A DNA stretch of 64,000 bases from Desulfobacteraceae bacterium (lineage in GTDB: Bacteria; Desulfobacterota; DSM-4660; Desulfatiglandales; Desulfatiglandaceae). A model generated the notes under the pieces. That model ran no database searches. It saw only the letters and a program-made list of their open reading frames with translations, and had not been told where the DNA came from. Shown in pieces: positions 43,669 through 52,008 of this stretch. A program made the translations under genes and the position numbers. Where the stretch lies: contig JAUWMR010000012.1 of the NCBI GenBank assembly GCA_030613055.1, positions 23,206 through 87,205 of the forward strand, given 5' to 3'. Numbering within the stretch: position 1 is the first letter of the stretch; every line of letters starts with the position of its first letter.

Positions 43669-44433
43669 ATGAAAGTAATGCGAAAAATAATAAAAATTGA
43701 CGAAGAACTCTGCGATGGGTGCGGGGAGTGTGTGCCCGGCTGCGCCGAAGGGGCCATAGAGATAATAGACGGCAAGGCCCGGCTCGTATCGGAGAGTTAC
43801 TGTGATGGCTTAGGGGCCTGCTTAGGTGAGTGCCCGAACGGGGCCATCACCGTAGAAGAAAGGGAAGCAGAGGACTTTGATGAAGAAGCAGTAGAGGCTT
43901 ACTTAATAGAGAAAGAGCAAGCCGAAAAGCAGGTTGAGCTTCCACTTGCCTGCGGCTGTCCTTCCACCCAGGTACAGACCTTTATTCTCACAGCTTCCGA
44001 TAAAGAGGCAATAGTTGATGACTCCCGGCCCAGAATAGAATCAACTCTTTCTCACTGGCCGGTGCAGATAAACCTCGTGCCGCCAAATGCGCCCTTCCTC
44101 AATGGGGCTGATCTCTTGATTGCGGCAGATTGTACACCGGTTGCCTACCCTAATTTCCACCGGGACTTTTTAAAAAGCAAGGTTGTCATGGTAGGGTGTC
44201 CGAAATTTGATGATGTTGAAGACTACATCCTGAAATTCACGGAAATATTCAAGGTTGCCGGCATCAAGAGCATCACAGCCCTTGTTATGGAAGTGCCCTG
44301 CTGTTCGGGTCTTCCCATGATAGTCAAAAGAGCAATGGATGCTGCAGGGAAAGATATCCCTATGGAAGAGATAGTTATAAGTACCAGGGGTGAGGTCTTA
44401 AGAAGGACGAGAAAAGCGAAGTCAAGAAAATAA
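43669..44433 (+). CDS. Ferredoxin-domain Fe-S protein accompanying hcp
   Basis: A 254-residue protein with N-terminal ferredoxin domain: CDGCGECVPGC gives a full four-Cys site, whereas the second reads CDGLGACLGECP, with Leu in place of the second Cys. Such three-Cys sites often hold [3Fe-4S] or a modified cluster. The rest (about 90-254) has a GCPST motif, LIAADCTPVAYP, VGCPKFDD and a terminal VPCCSGLP, possibly a further metal site. Proteins of this form are found beside hcp in anaerobes. An electron-transfer role is inferred. A strong terminator follows. Confidence 0.78.
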   Translation: MKVMRKIIKIDEELCDGCGECVPGCAEGAIEIIDGKARLVSESYCDGLGACLGECPNGAITVEEREAEDFDEEAVEAYLIEKEQAEKQVELPLACGCPSTQVQTFILTASDKEAIVDDSRPRIESTLSHWPVQINLVPPNAPFLNGADLLIAADCTPVAYPNFHRDFLKSKVVMVGCPKFDDVEDYILKFTEIFKVAGIKSITALVMEVPCCSGLPMIVKRAMDAAGKDIPMEEIVISTRGEVLRRTRKAKSRK

Positions 44434-44481
44434 CTGTCAACTGAATTGAACCGGATTTCGCGGTTTAAGCCCGAGTTAAAT

Positions 44482-44530
44482 GGGGCATCGCCCAAAAAGA
44501 AATACCCCTGCGGCGATGCCCCTTTTTTTA
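44482..44530 (+). terminator. Rho-independent terminator of the hcp/Fe-S group
   Basis: Perfect 11-base-pair stem GGGGCATCGCC (44482-44492) with GGCGATGCCCC (44512-44522), followed by seven T. It lies about 50 bases after the Fe-S protein stop. Confidence 0.88.
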
Positions 44531-44715
44531 TACAACCGCTAACTCCCTGGCTTGCCGTTCATACGGGATGATAAAAAATGGTGACTTGAAACGCTTTTTC
44601 TGTAATAATTGTCATAAAATTACTTTTCGACTTATTCATCCTCTATCGGTGGACTTGAAAAGGGAATTTAAGCAATCAGGTTACAAAAAGCGGTGCTGAA
44701 TAAGATTACTAATAG

Positions 44716-46554
44716 ATGAAAAAGAACAAAGACATCATTCCAAATACCCGAAACGAATCTTGGATACTGGGTAAAGGCCCCGTTATTAGGAAGGAAGATA
44801 TCAGGATAACCGATGAAATCGTCAGTAGCTGGCAGAAGATTGTGGATACAATGGCGGAAATTGTTAATGTTCCTTCTGCCCTGATTATGAAGCTCGATCA
44901 TCCTTATATCGAAGTCTTCAGTTCAAGTGGATCGAAGAGTAACCCTTACAAGGCTGGGGACAGAGAGCACTTGACCGGCCTTTACTGTGAGGAGGTAATA
45001 AAAAAGAAAGAAAAACTTCTTGTGCCAAACGCATTGAAAGATAAAAAATGGGATAAAAACCCGGACATAAAATTTGGAATGATTTCCTATTTGGGGTTTC
45101 CCATACTTTGGCCTGACGGTGAAGTCTTTGGAACCATCTGCGCACTTGATTCAAAAGAGAACAGATACGAAAAACGCTATGAAGAGCTGATGTTAAGGTT
45201 AAAAGAACTTGCCGAATCCCACCTTTCCTTGTTGTATCACGGTCTATCTGACATTAAGAACCTGGAAGATATCCTTGATAATCTTACTGGGGGGATTATT
45301 GCACATGACAGAGAGAGACACATCCTGTTTTTCAACAGGGCTGCTGAAAAAATAACAGGATACAGCAGGGAAGAGGTCCTCGGAAAGGACTGCCACGTGG
45401 CATTTGGTGGCCCCTTTTGCGGTGGTCGCTGCTCCTTTCAGGAGGGCGCGCCCGAGACCCTTGATCATCTTTCCTATCCTCTCAATATCCTCACCAGGCA
45501 TGGCGAACCCCGGCGGATTGAAATGAGCGTTAGCGGGATGAACGACAACACAGGAGGTTTTGTTGGCGTTATCGCGTCATTTCGCGATGTAACGGACCTG
45601 ATTGCTCTAAAAATACAGCTCGGAGATCTCAAGGACTTTTCCGGGATCATAGGGCGGGACTCCAAGATGCTCCAGATCTATAAACAGATACAAGACATGG
45701 CCACAAACGACTATCCTGTCCACATCAGCGGTGAGACCGGCACTGGAAAGGAATTAGTGGCTGCTGCTATTCACAATGAAAGCCGGCGAGGGGGCAATCC
45801 CTTTGTACCCATCAATTGTGGCGCCCTTCCAGAGGGCGTTCTTGAAAGCGAACTCTTCGGACATGTGAAGGGTGCTTTTACCGGAGCAGTGAGGGATAAA
45901 AAAGGCCGATTTGAGCTGGCAAATGGCGGCACTCTATTTTTAGACGAGGTGACTGATCTCCCCGGGGTAGTCCAGGCAAAACTCCTTCGGGTCCTTCAGC
46001 AAGGGACATTTGAGCGGGTGGGTGGCGAAAAAACCATATCCGTGGATGTCCGCATCATCAGCGCTACCAATCGGGACCTGAAGAGCGCAGTAAAAAAGGG
46101 GAATTTCCGCGAGGACCTCTACTACCGCATACACGTGGTCCCTATCTATCTTCCTCCGCTCAGGAATCGAAGGAGCGACATTCCCCTCTTAGTAGAACAC
46201 TTTCTTAATAAGGCCATTGAAGAAGGACAGGACACTCCGGGTCTCTCCAAAGAGGCCCTTGCGAGCATGATAGACTACTCGTGGCCCGGAAATGTCCGCG
46301 AGCTTCAAAGCGCTCTCCGCTTCGCCCTTGTAAAATCCAGTGGCCGGATTATTAATCCAGACGACCTTCCCTTAGAATTGAAGGAATGGAAAAGAAAGCG
46401 GCCCTCTTCTGGCCCTTCCCGAAAACTGGACACAGAAAGTGTCCGCGCTGCTCTGACCCAAAGCGGGGGCAATAAGGCCAAGGCAGCCAGGCTCCTGGGT
46501 GTGGGCCGTGCAACCCTGTACCGCTTTTTAGAGGATTTTCCAAACCTTTCATAA
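44716..46554 (+). CDS. Sigma-54-dependent transcriptional activator, GAF-PAS-AAA-Fis
   Basis: A 612-residue enhancer-binding protein. The GAF domain is at about 30-170, the PAS domain at about 180-300 with [14 protein letters not shown] that may sense redox or bind a metal, and the AAA+ core at about 312-540. The core has Walker A GETGTGKE (339-346) and the sigma-54 loop GAFTGA (386-391). A Fis-type helix-turn-helix ([19 protein letters not shown]) lies at the end. It stands between the hcp group and the rubredoxin/rubrerythrin run. A sigma-54-like promoter and GAGACA dyads lie 1.2 kb downstream, so that run is a plausible target. The signal is unknown; NO or oxygen is a guess from context. 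Confidence 0.93.
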   Translation: MKKNKDIIPNTRNESWILGKGPVIRKEDIRITDEIVSSWQKIVDTMAEIVNVPSALIMKLDHPYIEVFSSSGSKSNPYKAGDREHLTGLYCEEVIKKKEKLLVPNALKDKKWDKNPDIKFGMISYLGFPILWPDGEVFGTICALDSKENRYEKRYEELMLRLKELAESHLSLLYHGLSDIKNLEDILDNLTGGIIAHDRERHILFFNRAAEKITGYSREEVLGKDCHVAFGGPFCGGRCSFQEGAPETLDHLSYPLNILTRHGEPRRIEMSVSGMNDNTGGFVGVIASFRDVTDLIALKIQLGDLKDFSGIIGRDSKMLQIYKQIQDMATNDYPVHISGETGTGKELVAAAIHNESRRGGNPFVPINCGALPEGVLESELFGHVKGAFTGAVRDKKGRFELANGGTLFLDEVTDLPGVVQAKLLRVLQQGTFERVGGEKTISVDVRIISATNRDLKSAVKKGNFREDLYYRIHVVPIYLPPLRNRRSDIPLLVEHFLNKAIEEGQDTPGLSKEALASMIDYSWPGNVRELQSALRFALVKSSGRIINPDDLPLELKEWKRKRPSSGPSRKLDTESVRAALTQSGGNKAKAARLLGVGRATLYRFLEDFPNLS

Positions 46555-46626
46555 ATGGCGACCTGCTTTCCTGTTTCTCCAACATAATTATTTTTTTCTA
46601 TTTCCGGTAACTCATCGCTTAATATT

Positions 46627-46659
46627 GGTATTGACAAAAGCAATACCTTTTTGTAGAAT
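46627..46659 (+). promoter_or_regulatory. Promoter and operator of the BrnT/BrnA module
   Basis: TTGACA (46631-46636), 17-base spacer, TAGAAT (46654-46659) is a near-consensus sigma-70 promoter. The dyad GGTATTG (46627-46633) / CAATACC (46641-46647) overlaps the -35 box and fits an autorepressor site for the RHH antitoxin. Confidence 0.7.
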
Positions 46660-46665
46660 TTCATC

Positions 46666-46938
46666 ATGGAAATTGGAGAATTTGAATGGGATAATAATAA
46701 TATCGAACATATTGGACGGCATGGCGTGGCTCCTGATGAAGTTGAAGACGTGGCGTTTGACGATGACCCCTGGATAAAAAAAGGAACAAGATATATGCTT
46801 GGTTATACTGTTGCCGGAAGATATTTGTTTGTTGTGTATGTCCGGAAACGAAAAGGTATTGTTAGGGTTATTACGACAATGGACATGGATGACAAAACGA
46901 AAAGACTCTATAAGAAAAGAGTTGAAAGAGGTAAATAA
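46666..46938 (+). CDS. brnT: BrnT-family ribonuclease toxin
   Basis: A 90-residue protein of the BrnT/DUF497 family: FEWDNNNIEHIGRHGVAPDEVEDVAFDD, then RYMLGYTVAGRYLFVVYVRKRKGIVRVITTMDM, the RelE-like core with the conserved E-W-D start and I-T-x-R-like strand. BrnT is an mRNA-cleaving toxin. Its stop overlaps the next start by one base. It lies directly after the sigma-54 activator but has its own promoter. The closing segment reads ITTMDM rather than the usual ISAR, so activity should not be assumed. Confidence 0.82.
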   Translation: MEIGEFEWDNNNIEHIGRHGVAPDEVEDVAFDDDPWIKKGTRYMLGYTVAGRYLFVVYVRKRKGIVRVITTMDMDDKTKRLYKKRVERGK

Positions 46939-47204
46939 TGAAATTGCCTGATTTCAAGACTGAAGAAGAAGAGATGAAGTTCTGGGAAAGACACTCAGTT
47001 GGAGATTACTGGGAAGATCTTTCAGAATCGAATGATATTTTTAAAAGGCCGAAATTGAAACCCGTTACGCTTAAATTTGATCCCCTTGTGCTTCAAAAGG
47101 TTAAGATGCTTGCAAAAAAGAGGGGCGTGTCTTACAGCGCGTACATTAGATATCTGCTTGCGAAAAGTATTGAAGATGAGATGACGCACAGAACATCGCG
47201 ATGA
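46938..47204 (+). CDS. CopG/BrnA-like ribbon-helix-helix antitoxin
   Basis: An 88-residue protein: an acidic N-terminus (MKLPDFKTEEEEMKFWERHS) that would wrap the toxin, then KPVTLKFDPLVLQKVKMLAKKRGVSYSAYIRYLLAKSI, a ribbon-helix-helix DNA-binding domain. Its position after brnT and fold make it the cognate antitoxin and autorepressor. The N-terminal FWExHS motif is typical of antitoxins paired with BrnT and related toxins. Confidence 0.85.
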   Translation: MKLPDFKTEEEEMKFWERHSVGDYWEDLSESNDIFKRPKLKPVTLKFDPLVLQKVKMLAKKRGVSYSAYIRYLLAKSIEDEMTHRTSR

Positions 47205-47322
47205 TATATCATTCTGCTTTCTTTTTTATCTTTTGGCCGGCGGAAATTGAATGTTTGCTTGTTCAAATTTTAAGGAGGAAGCTCAGGAAGAGATAATCAG
47301 CATCAATCATCAGACATTAAAG

Positions 47323-47349
47323 GCAGAGCCTTTCGGCCCTGCTTTTTTT
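47323..47349 (+). terminator. Rho-independent terminator of the BrnT/BrnA module
   Basis: GCAGAGCC (47323-47330) pairs with GGCCCTGC (47335-47342) around TTTC with one mismatch and runs into seven T. About 120 bases after the antitoxin stop. Confidence 0.65.
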
Positions 47350-47403
47350 ATTGACATTTTTCATGTGGTAATTTTGTTTTTGTTGATAGGGAAAAATCTT
47401 CAG

Positions 47404-47690
47404 TGTCTCATGAGACAACTATGTCTCGTGCCATTTTATGAGACACATCGAGGCCTATCGCGATCACCCTCATCCAACATCAATTTTCCGTCGATTCATT
47501 CGGCCAAAATGTAACCTGGCGATATTAAAAGATATTTTCTGTGTTCCATCCGGGTTTCTCCCGGCGTTCCATTCTTCCATAACCCAATCCTGTCTCAAGG
47601 TCGCGACTCGGGCCTGTTTAAATTGCAATGAAATATTCGTAATATCAAAATGTTATACATTCACCCCTGAAATTGAGACATTTCTGTCTC
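47404..47690. promoter_or_regulatory. Cluster of TGTCTC/GAGACA dyads, possible enhancer sites
   Basis: TGTCTCATGAGACA at 47404-47417 is a perfect palindrome. GTCTC and GAGAC recur at 47423-47427 and 47440-47444, and GAGACA-TTTC-TGTCTC at 47675-47690. The spread, 110-400 bases ahead of a sigma-54-like promoter, is what an enhancer-binding protein would use. Confidence 0.5.
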
Positions 47691-47798
47691 GTATTCATCA
47701 CTTAAACGGCTGCAGGCCGTAAGTCATCAACCGGCAACTCGCATATAACATGTCAATTTTAAACGGTTTTTCAATTGGCGTTCCACAGAATCAGCTTT

Positions 47799-47814
47799 TG
47801 GCACGGATCTTGAT
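47799..47814 (+). promoter_or_regulatory. Candidate sigma-54 promoter
   Basis: TGGCAC at 47799-47804, five bases, then TTGAT at 47810-47814, one base off the consensus TGGCAC-N5-TTGCA. The first gene of the redox run starts 50 bases downstream with GGAGGGATCATAAGG. Confidence 0.5.
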
Positions 47815-47863
47815 GTTATAAAAGATCGAGATATCTTAAATTTCCTCCGGAGGGATCATAAGG

Positions 47864-48064
47864 ATGAAAGCATGCGATGAAAGTATCAGGGAGACGCTTG
47901 ATCTGGTTGATAACATGCTGGATCTTGCGGACAGGGGTGACGCGGTGCGTGAAGATAATGGATGCGGGGTGCTTTATGGTGTTTTAAGGGATACCGCGTT
48001 CAGGATTAAAAAACTGGCAGAAGCGGAAAGAGAGGCCCATATCAAGAAGGGCTGGTGGAAATAA
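47864..48064 (+). CDS. Small conserved-looking helical protein (66 residues)
   Basis: It reads MKACDESIRETLDLVDNMLD, then LADRGDAVREDNGCGVLYGVLRDTAFRIKKLAEAEREAHIKKGWWK, a predicted helical hairpin with one Cys in each half. A ribosome site precedes the ATG. No family with known function recognised. As first gene after the sigma-54-like promoter it probably leads the redox transcript. Confidence 0.65.
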   Translation: MKACDESIRETLDLVDNMLDLADRGDAVREDNGCGVLYGVLRDTAFRIKKLAEAEREAHIKKGWWK

Positions 48065-48124
48065 AATCGCTGTTTCGATTTTACGAAGCGCGGCTTTGCC
48101 GCTTTTAGAAAATGAGGGGTAAAT

Positions 48125-48301
48125 ATGGAAAAAAGGGTTTTGGATGCTATGAAAAAGGCGGGAAAACCGGTAAGGACGGGAGATGTAGCAAAGATGATCG
48201 GTGTAGATAACAAGGAAGTCTCGAAGGTGATAAGCGGGCTAAAGAAAAAGGGAAGAGTAATATCCCCGACAAGGTGTTACTATTCACTTGGTGAGGAATA
48301 A
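48125..48301 (+). CDS. Mini winged-helix DNA-binding protein (58 residues)
   Basis: It reads MEKRVLDAMKKAGKPVRTGD, then VAKMIGVDNKEVSKVISGLKKKGRVISPTRCYYSL. The three-helix plus wing pattern (DVAKMIGVDNKEVSKVISGLKKKG) is that of winged-helix regulators reduced to the DNA-binding unit. GAGGGGTAAAT lies before the ATG. It sits inside the rubredoxin/rubrerythrin run and could regulate it. Its single Cys near the wing might be redox-active; that is speculation. Confidence 0.65.
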   Translation: MEKRVLDAMKKAGKPVRTGDVAKMIGVDNKEVSKVISGLKKKGRVISPTRCYYSLGEE

Positions 48302-48319
48302 GAGAAGGGAGAGCGTAAA

Positions 48320-48529
48320 ATGGCAGCACCCGAAGAAATGTGGCAGTGCCAGACTACAAATTGTGGATATATTTATAACCCGGACAAGGGAGACAGGAAA
48401 GGTAAGATTCCTAAAGGAACCCTTTTTGGAGACCTGCCCGATGACTGGAAATGTCCGGTCTGTGGGGCGAGAAAGAAAATGTTCCGACCTCTCGCAGGAC
48501 CGGGGTCTGTAGCAGCAGAAGGGGCTTAG
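48320..48529 (+). CDS. Rubredoxin with C-x4-C first knuckle
   Basis: A 69-residue rubredoxin. Iron ligands are C10 and C15 (CQTTNC, four residues between instead of two) and C45, C48 (CPVC). [13 protein letters not shown] is the classic second knuckle. A widened first knuckle is known from a second rubredoxin of Desulfovibrio desulfuricans. It carries one electron in the cytoplasm to rubrerythrin, superoxide reductase or the flavodiiron protein encoded downstream. The C-terminal 15 residues are an extra tail. Confidence 0.9.
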   Translation: MAAPEEMWQCQTTNCGYIYNPDKGDRKGKIPKGTLFGDLPDDWKCPVCGARKKMFRPLAGPGSVAAEGA

Positions 48530-48658
48530 TCCTTTAATCAAAACCCCTGACCTTGAGTCAGGAGGTGAGGAATGAAGAAGAAAATTCACTTGTAATAGAG
48601 CTGAAGAAACTACAAAAATAAGACTAACAGAAAACAAATTAATGAAGGAGGTAGTTAA

Positions 48659-49234
48659 ATGAGCGATTTGAAAGGTAGTCAGACCGAGAAAAACCTGTTG
48701 ACCGCATTTGCTGGAGAATCCCAGGCGAGAAACCGCTACGCCTATTTTGCCAGCCAGGCCAAGAAGGATGGCTTTGTGCAAATCTCATCCATCTTTGAGG
48801 AAACGGCCAACCAGGAAAAGGAACATGCAAAGAGACTGTTCAAGTTTTTAGAGGGCGGTGAGGTGGAGGTGACAGCGGGTTTTCCCGCAGGCGTGATCGG
48901 TACTACCTTGGAAAACCTCAAGGCCTCTGCGGCCGGAGAGAACTACGAGCATACCGAGATGTACCCGGGTTTCGCAAAAACAGCCAGGAAGGAAGGATTT
49001 GATGCCATTGCTACTGTTTTTGAAGCAATTGCCCTGGCTGAAAAGCAGCATGAAAAACGGTACAACGACCTTGTGGCAAATATTGAAGAAGGGCGTGTGT
49101 TCAAGAGGGATAAAGAGGTAGTATGGCGCTGTAGAAACTGCGGATATCTTCACACAGGGAAAGAGGCCCCAGAGGCATGTCCTGCCTGTGCGCATCCGCA
49201 GGCGTATTTTGAGTTATTAGGCGAAAACTATTAA
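48659..49234 (+). CDS. rbr: Rubrerythrin
   Basis: A 191-residue NADH-peroxidase of anaerobes. The ferritin-like four-helix domain (1-140) contributes the di-iron Glu/His ligands: [46 protein letters not shown]. The C-terminal rubredoxin domain is [24 protein letters not shown]. It reduces hydrogen peroxide to water with electrons from rubredoxin. GAAGGAGGTAGTTAA precedes the ATG. Confidence 0.96.
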   Translation: MSDLKGSQTEKNLLTAFAGESQARNRYAYFASQAKKDGFVQISSIFEETANQEKEHAKRLFKFLEGGEVEVTAGFPAGVIGTTLENLKASAAGENYEHTEMYPGFAKTARKEGFDAIATVFEAIALAEKQHEKRYNDLVANIEEGRVFKRDKEVVWRCRNCGYLHTGKEAPEACPACAHPQAYFELLGENY

Positions 49235-49396
49235 TTTCCGGCCAGAAACGGCCCTTTTGCGCGATCTCTACGTCAATCACGCCGTAGGCGGATAAATCTA
49301 TGGGATTGCTTGTGAGACATACTCAAGGTATGCCTCCGCACAATCCCTTGATTTCCTTGATCTTGCGAAAAATTGCCTATTTCTGGTTCGGAAATT
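49233..49396. repeat. Palindromic element after rubrerythrin
   Basis: AATTTCCGGCCAGAAA at 49233-49248 is inverted, with differences, as TTTCTGGTTCGGAAATT at about 49380-49396. The interior holds further small dyads (CTCAAGGTATGCC). Non-coding. Confidence 0.6.
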
Positions 49397-49453
49397 GAAA
49401 ATCATTTTATGTGGATATTTAAATATTTGTCTTCAAGTATAAAGGATTGAGCA

Positions 49454-49951
49454 ATGGATGAAAGAATCAAAGATGCATTATACCAGGCCTATGTGGGGGA
49501 AGCCAAGGCTGCACTTCGTCTTAAGGTCTATGCCGACAAAGCAGAACAGGAAGAATATCTGCCGATCGCTAAGCTTTTCAGGGTTATAGCCCGCTCAGAG
49601 GAAATCCACGGGGAGCGCAGTTTGCGGATTCTCAAGGAGATCAAAAGCACGGAGGAGAATCTGCAATCCAGCTTCGAATCGGAGGTCGAGGTGGCTGGCG
49701 TAGCATACGAAGAGTTCATCAAACTGGCCACGGAAGCAAAGGATGAGACGGCAAGCTCGATCTTCAGCCAGTCCAGGGACGTGGAGGATGGGCATGCCAA
49801 GCTCTACAAGGAGGCAATGGCTCATCTTATGGAGGAACGGGAGACCACCTACTATGTCTGCAAGGTCTGCGGTTATGTATCAGACGGTGTGCTCCCGGAT
49901 GAGTGTCCGGTTTGCGGGGCTAAGAAAGAGGAATTTTTCAAGTTTGAATAG
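49454..49951 (+). CDS. Rubrerythrin-family protein (second copy)
   Basis: A 165-residue protein with the same layout as the rubrerythrin upstream but distinct sequence: YVGEAKAALRLKVYADKAE, FRVIARSEEIHGERSL, FSQSRDVEDGHAKLYKEA for the di-iron site, and YVCKVCGYVSDGVLPDECPVCGAKKEEF for the rubredoxin iron. It is shorter in the helical domain, like nigerythrin or reverse forms. It probably reduces peroxide too. The pair next to each other suggests different substrates or expression. Confidence 0.9.
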   Translation: MDERIKDALYQAYVGEAKAALRLKVYADKAEQEEYLPIAKLFRVIARSEEIHGERSLRILKEIKSTEENLQSSFESEVEVAGVAYEEFIKLATEAKDETASSIFSQSRDVEDGHAKLYKEAMAHLMEERETTYYVCKVCGYVSDGVLPDECPVCGAKKEEFFKFE

Positions 49952-50034
49952 GTGTGTCCGTTACGAAAAGTCAAGGATAGCGTCCGGGTTGTTCGATTCG
50001 GTCCGGAGGCAAACTAAAAAAAGGAGGAATGAAA

Positions 50035-50409
50035 ATGGCGGAAAAACTGGAGATTTATAAGTGCGAAGTATGCGGTAACATTGTTGAGGTATTGCATGGT
50101 GGTAAAGGGGAACTGGTTTGCTGCGGCAAGCCCATGAAACTCTATAAGGAAAATACCGTTGATGCGGCCAAGGAAAAGCATGTGCCTGTAGTCGAAAAAA
50201 CCGCTGATGGGTTCAAAGTTAAGGTTGGAGATGTAGCTCATCCCATGGAGGAAAAGCATTACATCGAATGGGTTGAGATTATTGCCGACGGAAAGGCCTA
50301 CCGGCAGTTTCTCAATCCCGGAGATGCACCTGAAGCGATCTTCAAGATCGATGCGGACCAGATAACGGCTCGCGAATACTGCAACCTTCATGGCCTGTGG
50401 AAAGGATAG
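50035..50409 (+). CDS. dfx: Desulfoferrodoxin (2Fe superoxide reductase)
   Basis: I take the ATG at 50035, nine bases after AAGGAGG; an ATG six bases earlier is too close. The protein is 124 residues. Center I ligands are C10, C13, C29 and C30. Center II ligands H49, H69, H75, C116 and H119, and the E47-K48 pair, fall at the residue numbers usual for Desulfovibrio. It reduces superoxide to peroxide without making oxygen, using rubredoxin electrons. Peroxide is then removed by rubrerythrin or peroxiredoxin encoded nearby. Confidence 0.96.
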   Translation: MAEKLEIYKCEVCGNIVEVLHGGKGELVCCGKPMKLYKENTVDAAKEKHVPVVEKTADGFKVKVGDVAHPMEEKHYIEWVEIIADGKAYRQFLNPGDAPEAIFKIDADQITAREYCNLHGLWKG

Positions 50410-50466
50410 TATGGACGCGAAGTCGGCAAGAAGCTGGCTGTATCTTAATAAATCAGGAGGGTTATT

Positions 50467-50646
50467 ATGACAACACCACAACATTGTCCCGGATGGGAAC
50501 AGTTCAAGGATTTAAAAGCTTTTACCTGCAAATGCCCTAATTGTGGGAAGGAAAAGGAGATCTTTTCCGATGAGTTTGACAAAAAGCATGTCTGCTCAGA
50601 ATGTGGCAAGGAGATTGATTTTACACAGTGTACACTGGAAACCTGA
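50467..50646 (+). CDS. Small zinc-ribbon-like protein (59 residues)
   Basis: It starts MTTPQHCPGWEQFKDLKAFT, then CKCPNCGKEKEIF and HVCSECGKEIDF, two C-x2-C knuckles. TCAGGAGGGTTATT lies before the ATG. It resembles the Zn-ribbon head of the HD protein at 42778 (KCPKCGNEVEFF / CPKCGHRF). The fold is a rubredoxin-like or zinc ribbon; the metal may be zinc or iron. It sits between desulfoferrodoxin and rubredoxin in a redox transcript. Function unknown. Confidence 0.7.
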   Translation: MTTPQHCPGWEQFKDLKAFTCKCPNCGKEKEIFSDEFDKKHVCSECGKEIDFTQCTLET

Positions 50647-50980
50647 ACTTAGTATAGACTTTAAGAAAGTGTTTTTGGAGTAAGTCCTGGCTGTGCATTT
50701 CAATGGTTGCGAGATTTGCGCAAAGGCTCAAGGTGCGGGGCTCATGGCGCAAGGACTTTACTTTATGCCTTACGCCGAATGGTTCCACCGAGCCTCGGCA
50801 ATATTTAAATCTATCAGGATAGAAATCCAAATTCATTTCTGGAAACGTATAGTTTGTTTATTAGATGCTATTTCATCTGACGTCATTTAAATCCGCCAAA
50901 GGCGGACAATGGTTAATTCCCCGCAGCTTGCTGCGAGGCAGTTCATTCAAATGGAAGATTTACAAAAGGAGGATAATGTT
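50647..50980. other. Intergenic region with dispersed repeat and hairpins
   Basis: At about 50801-50853 lies the repeat shared with 35036-35082 (TATCAGGATAG ... GGAAACGTATA). Two palindromes, CCGCCAAAGGCGG and CCCGCAGCTTGCTGCGAGG, lie at about 50892-50940. No gene is apparent in the 334 bases. Confidence 0.55.
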
Positions 50981-51139
50981 ATGGATAAGTACGAATGCAC
51001 AGTTTGTGGTTATGTATATGACCCTGAGGAGGGAGACCCGGATAACGGTATAGAACCCGGCACTTCATTTGAAGATATTCCCGATGACTGGGTCTGCCCT
51101 GTTTGCGGGGCATCCAAAGATCAGTTTGAAAAGGAGTAA
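50981..51139 (+). CDS. Rubredoxin
   Basis: A canonical 52-residue rubredoxin: iron ligands C6, C9 (CTVCG) and C39, C42 (CPVCG), with [27 protein letters not shown]. The ATG at 50981 is preceded by AAAGGAGGATAATGTT, which makes upstream starts unlikely. As the standard electron donor in this island it probably feeds the flavodiiron protein, desulfoferrodoxin and rubrerythrins. The flavoprotein encoded at 61 kb may reduce it. Confidence 0.96.
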   Translation: MDKYECTVCGYVYDPEEGDPDNGIEPGTSFEDIPDDWVCPVCGASKDQFEKE

Positions 51140-51304
51140 TCAAGATTTATAATGGGTCAAAAGCCGGTCTGTCGGCTTCTTGTTATTTGATAAACCAGAG
51201 GTAACCCGTAAGCGTTCAGCAGTCGGCAACCAACGATCAGTAAGTGCTCCAGGAAGCCGGCGTGCCGGAACAATGATTTCATAATGAAAGGAGGAGATTA
51301 ATCA

Positions 51305-51811
51305 ATGGGCTATGAATTTAACGTGGATGAGATATTTGAGATCGCGGAACAGATTGAAAGAAATGGTGCGATGTTTTACCGCCAGATGGCAGAAAATTTC
51401 CCTGATGTAGCCGTTCGCGAACTGCTTCTTGATATTGCCGCGATGGAAGACGATCATGAAAAGGTTTTCATTTCCATGAGGGCGGATTTGTCTGATAAGG
51501 AACGTGAACCGACGGTTTTCGACCCTGAAGGTGAATCGGCGCTATATCTGAGGGCGTTGGCTGATCTCCGTGTATTTGATGCGAAGGCAACAGACGACTT
51601 TGTTCTGCCTGAGGAGTTAGCAGAAAAAGAGAAAATGAAAAAGGTCTTTCACGAAGCAATTAACCGTGAGAAGGATTCTATTGTTTTTTATTTGGGAATG
51701 AAAGAGTTGGTCCAGGAAAGCCCTGGCAAGGAAAAAATAGATTACATTATCGGGGAGGAGATGAAACACATCAGACTTCTGAGCAATAGACTTATGTCAT
51801 TGCCCACTTAA
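51305..51811 (+). CDS. Ferritin-like di-iron protein without rubredoxin domain
   Basis: A 168-residue four-helix protein. Di-iron ligands are visible as EIAEQIERNGAMFYRQMA, DIAAMEDDHEKVF, HEAINREKDSIVFYLGM and IIGEEMKHIRLL. It belongs to the rubrerythrin-like ferritin group (COG1633). It could store iron or act as a peroxidase with an external donor. GAAAGGAGGAGATTAATC precedes the ATG. Its place within the redox run favours an oxidative-stress role. Confidence 0.86.
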   Translation: MGYEFNVDEIFEIAEQIERNGAMFYRQMAENFPDVAVRELLLDIAAMEDDHEKVFISMRADLSDKEREPTVFDPEGESALYLRALADLRVFDAKATDDFVLPEELAEKEKMKKVFHEAINREKDSIVFYLGMKELVQESPGKEKIDYIIGEEMKHIRLLSNRLMSLPT

Positions 51812-51865
51812 TTGCACAGAAAAAACTAATGCTCCAGCCGGGCCTGCTTATTGGGGATAAGCCTT

Positions 51866-51991
51866 ATGGAAGCAAAGACATTTTCTATACCAAACATAAG
51901 TTGCGGGCATTGTGTGATAAGTATCAAAAATGAGTTGAGCGAGATTGAAGGGGTCTCGAATGTGGAAGGAGACCCTATCATTTGGTCCTGA
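51866..51991 (+). pseudogene. Truncated heavy-metal-associated (HMA) domain protein
   Basis: 41 codons, starting MEAKTFSIPNISCGHCVISI and ending EGDPIIWS, followed by TGA. It has the metal-binding SCGHC motif and first helix of copper-chaperone domains but lacks the last ~25 residues. Weak ribosome site. Probably a decayed copZ-like gene; a stable micro-protein is less likely. Confidence 0.55.
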
Positions 51992-52008
51992 GGTATTAGG
52001 AAAAACTA

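Larger units (their letters stand above)
47205..47863. other. Regulatory intergenic region upstream of the redox gene run
   Basis: About 660 bases with no gene. It contains, in order, a terminator at 47323-47349, TGTCTC/GAGACA dyads at 47404-47446 and 47675-47690, and a sigma-54-like promoter at 47799-47814 (each listed separately). The frame at 47251-47514 on this strand has no coding character. Confidence 0.6.

Noticed and set aside
47251..47514. 87-codon frame between BrnA and the redox run
   Set aside because: It crosses a terminator and the GAGACA dyads, and its composition is not protein-like.
51989..51991. TGA ending the HMA stub considered as selenocysteine
   Set aside because: It is not at a conserved Cys position and the frame stops again four codons later (TAA).
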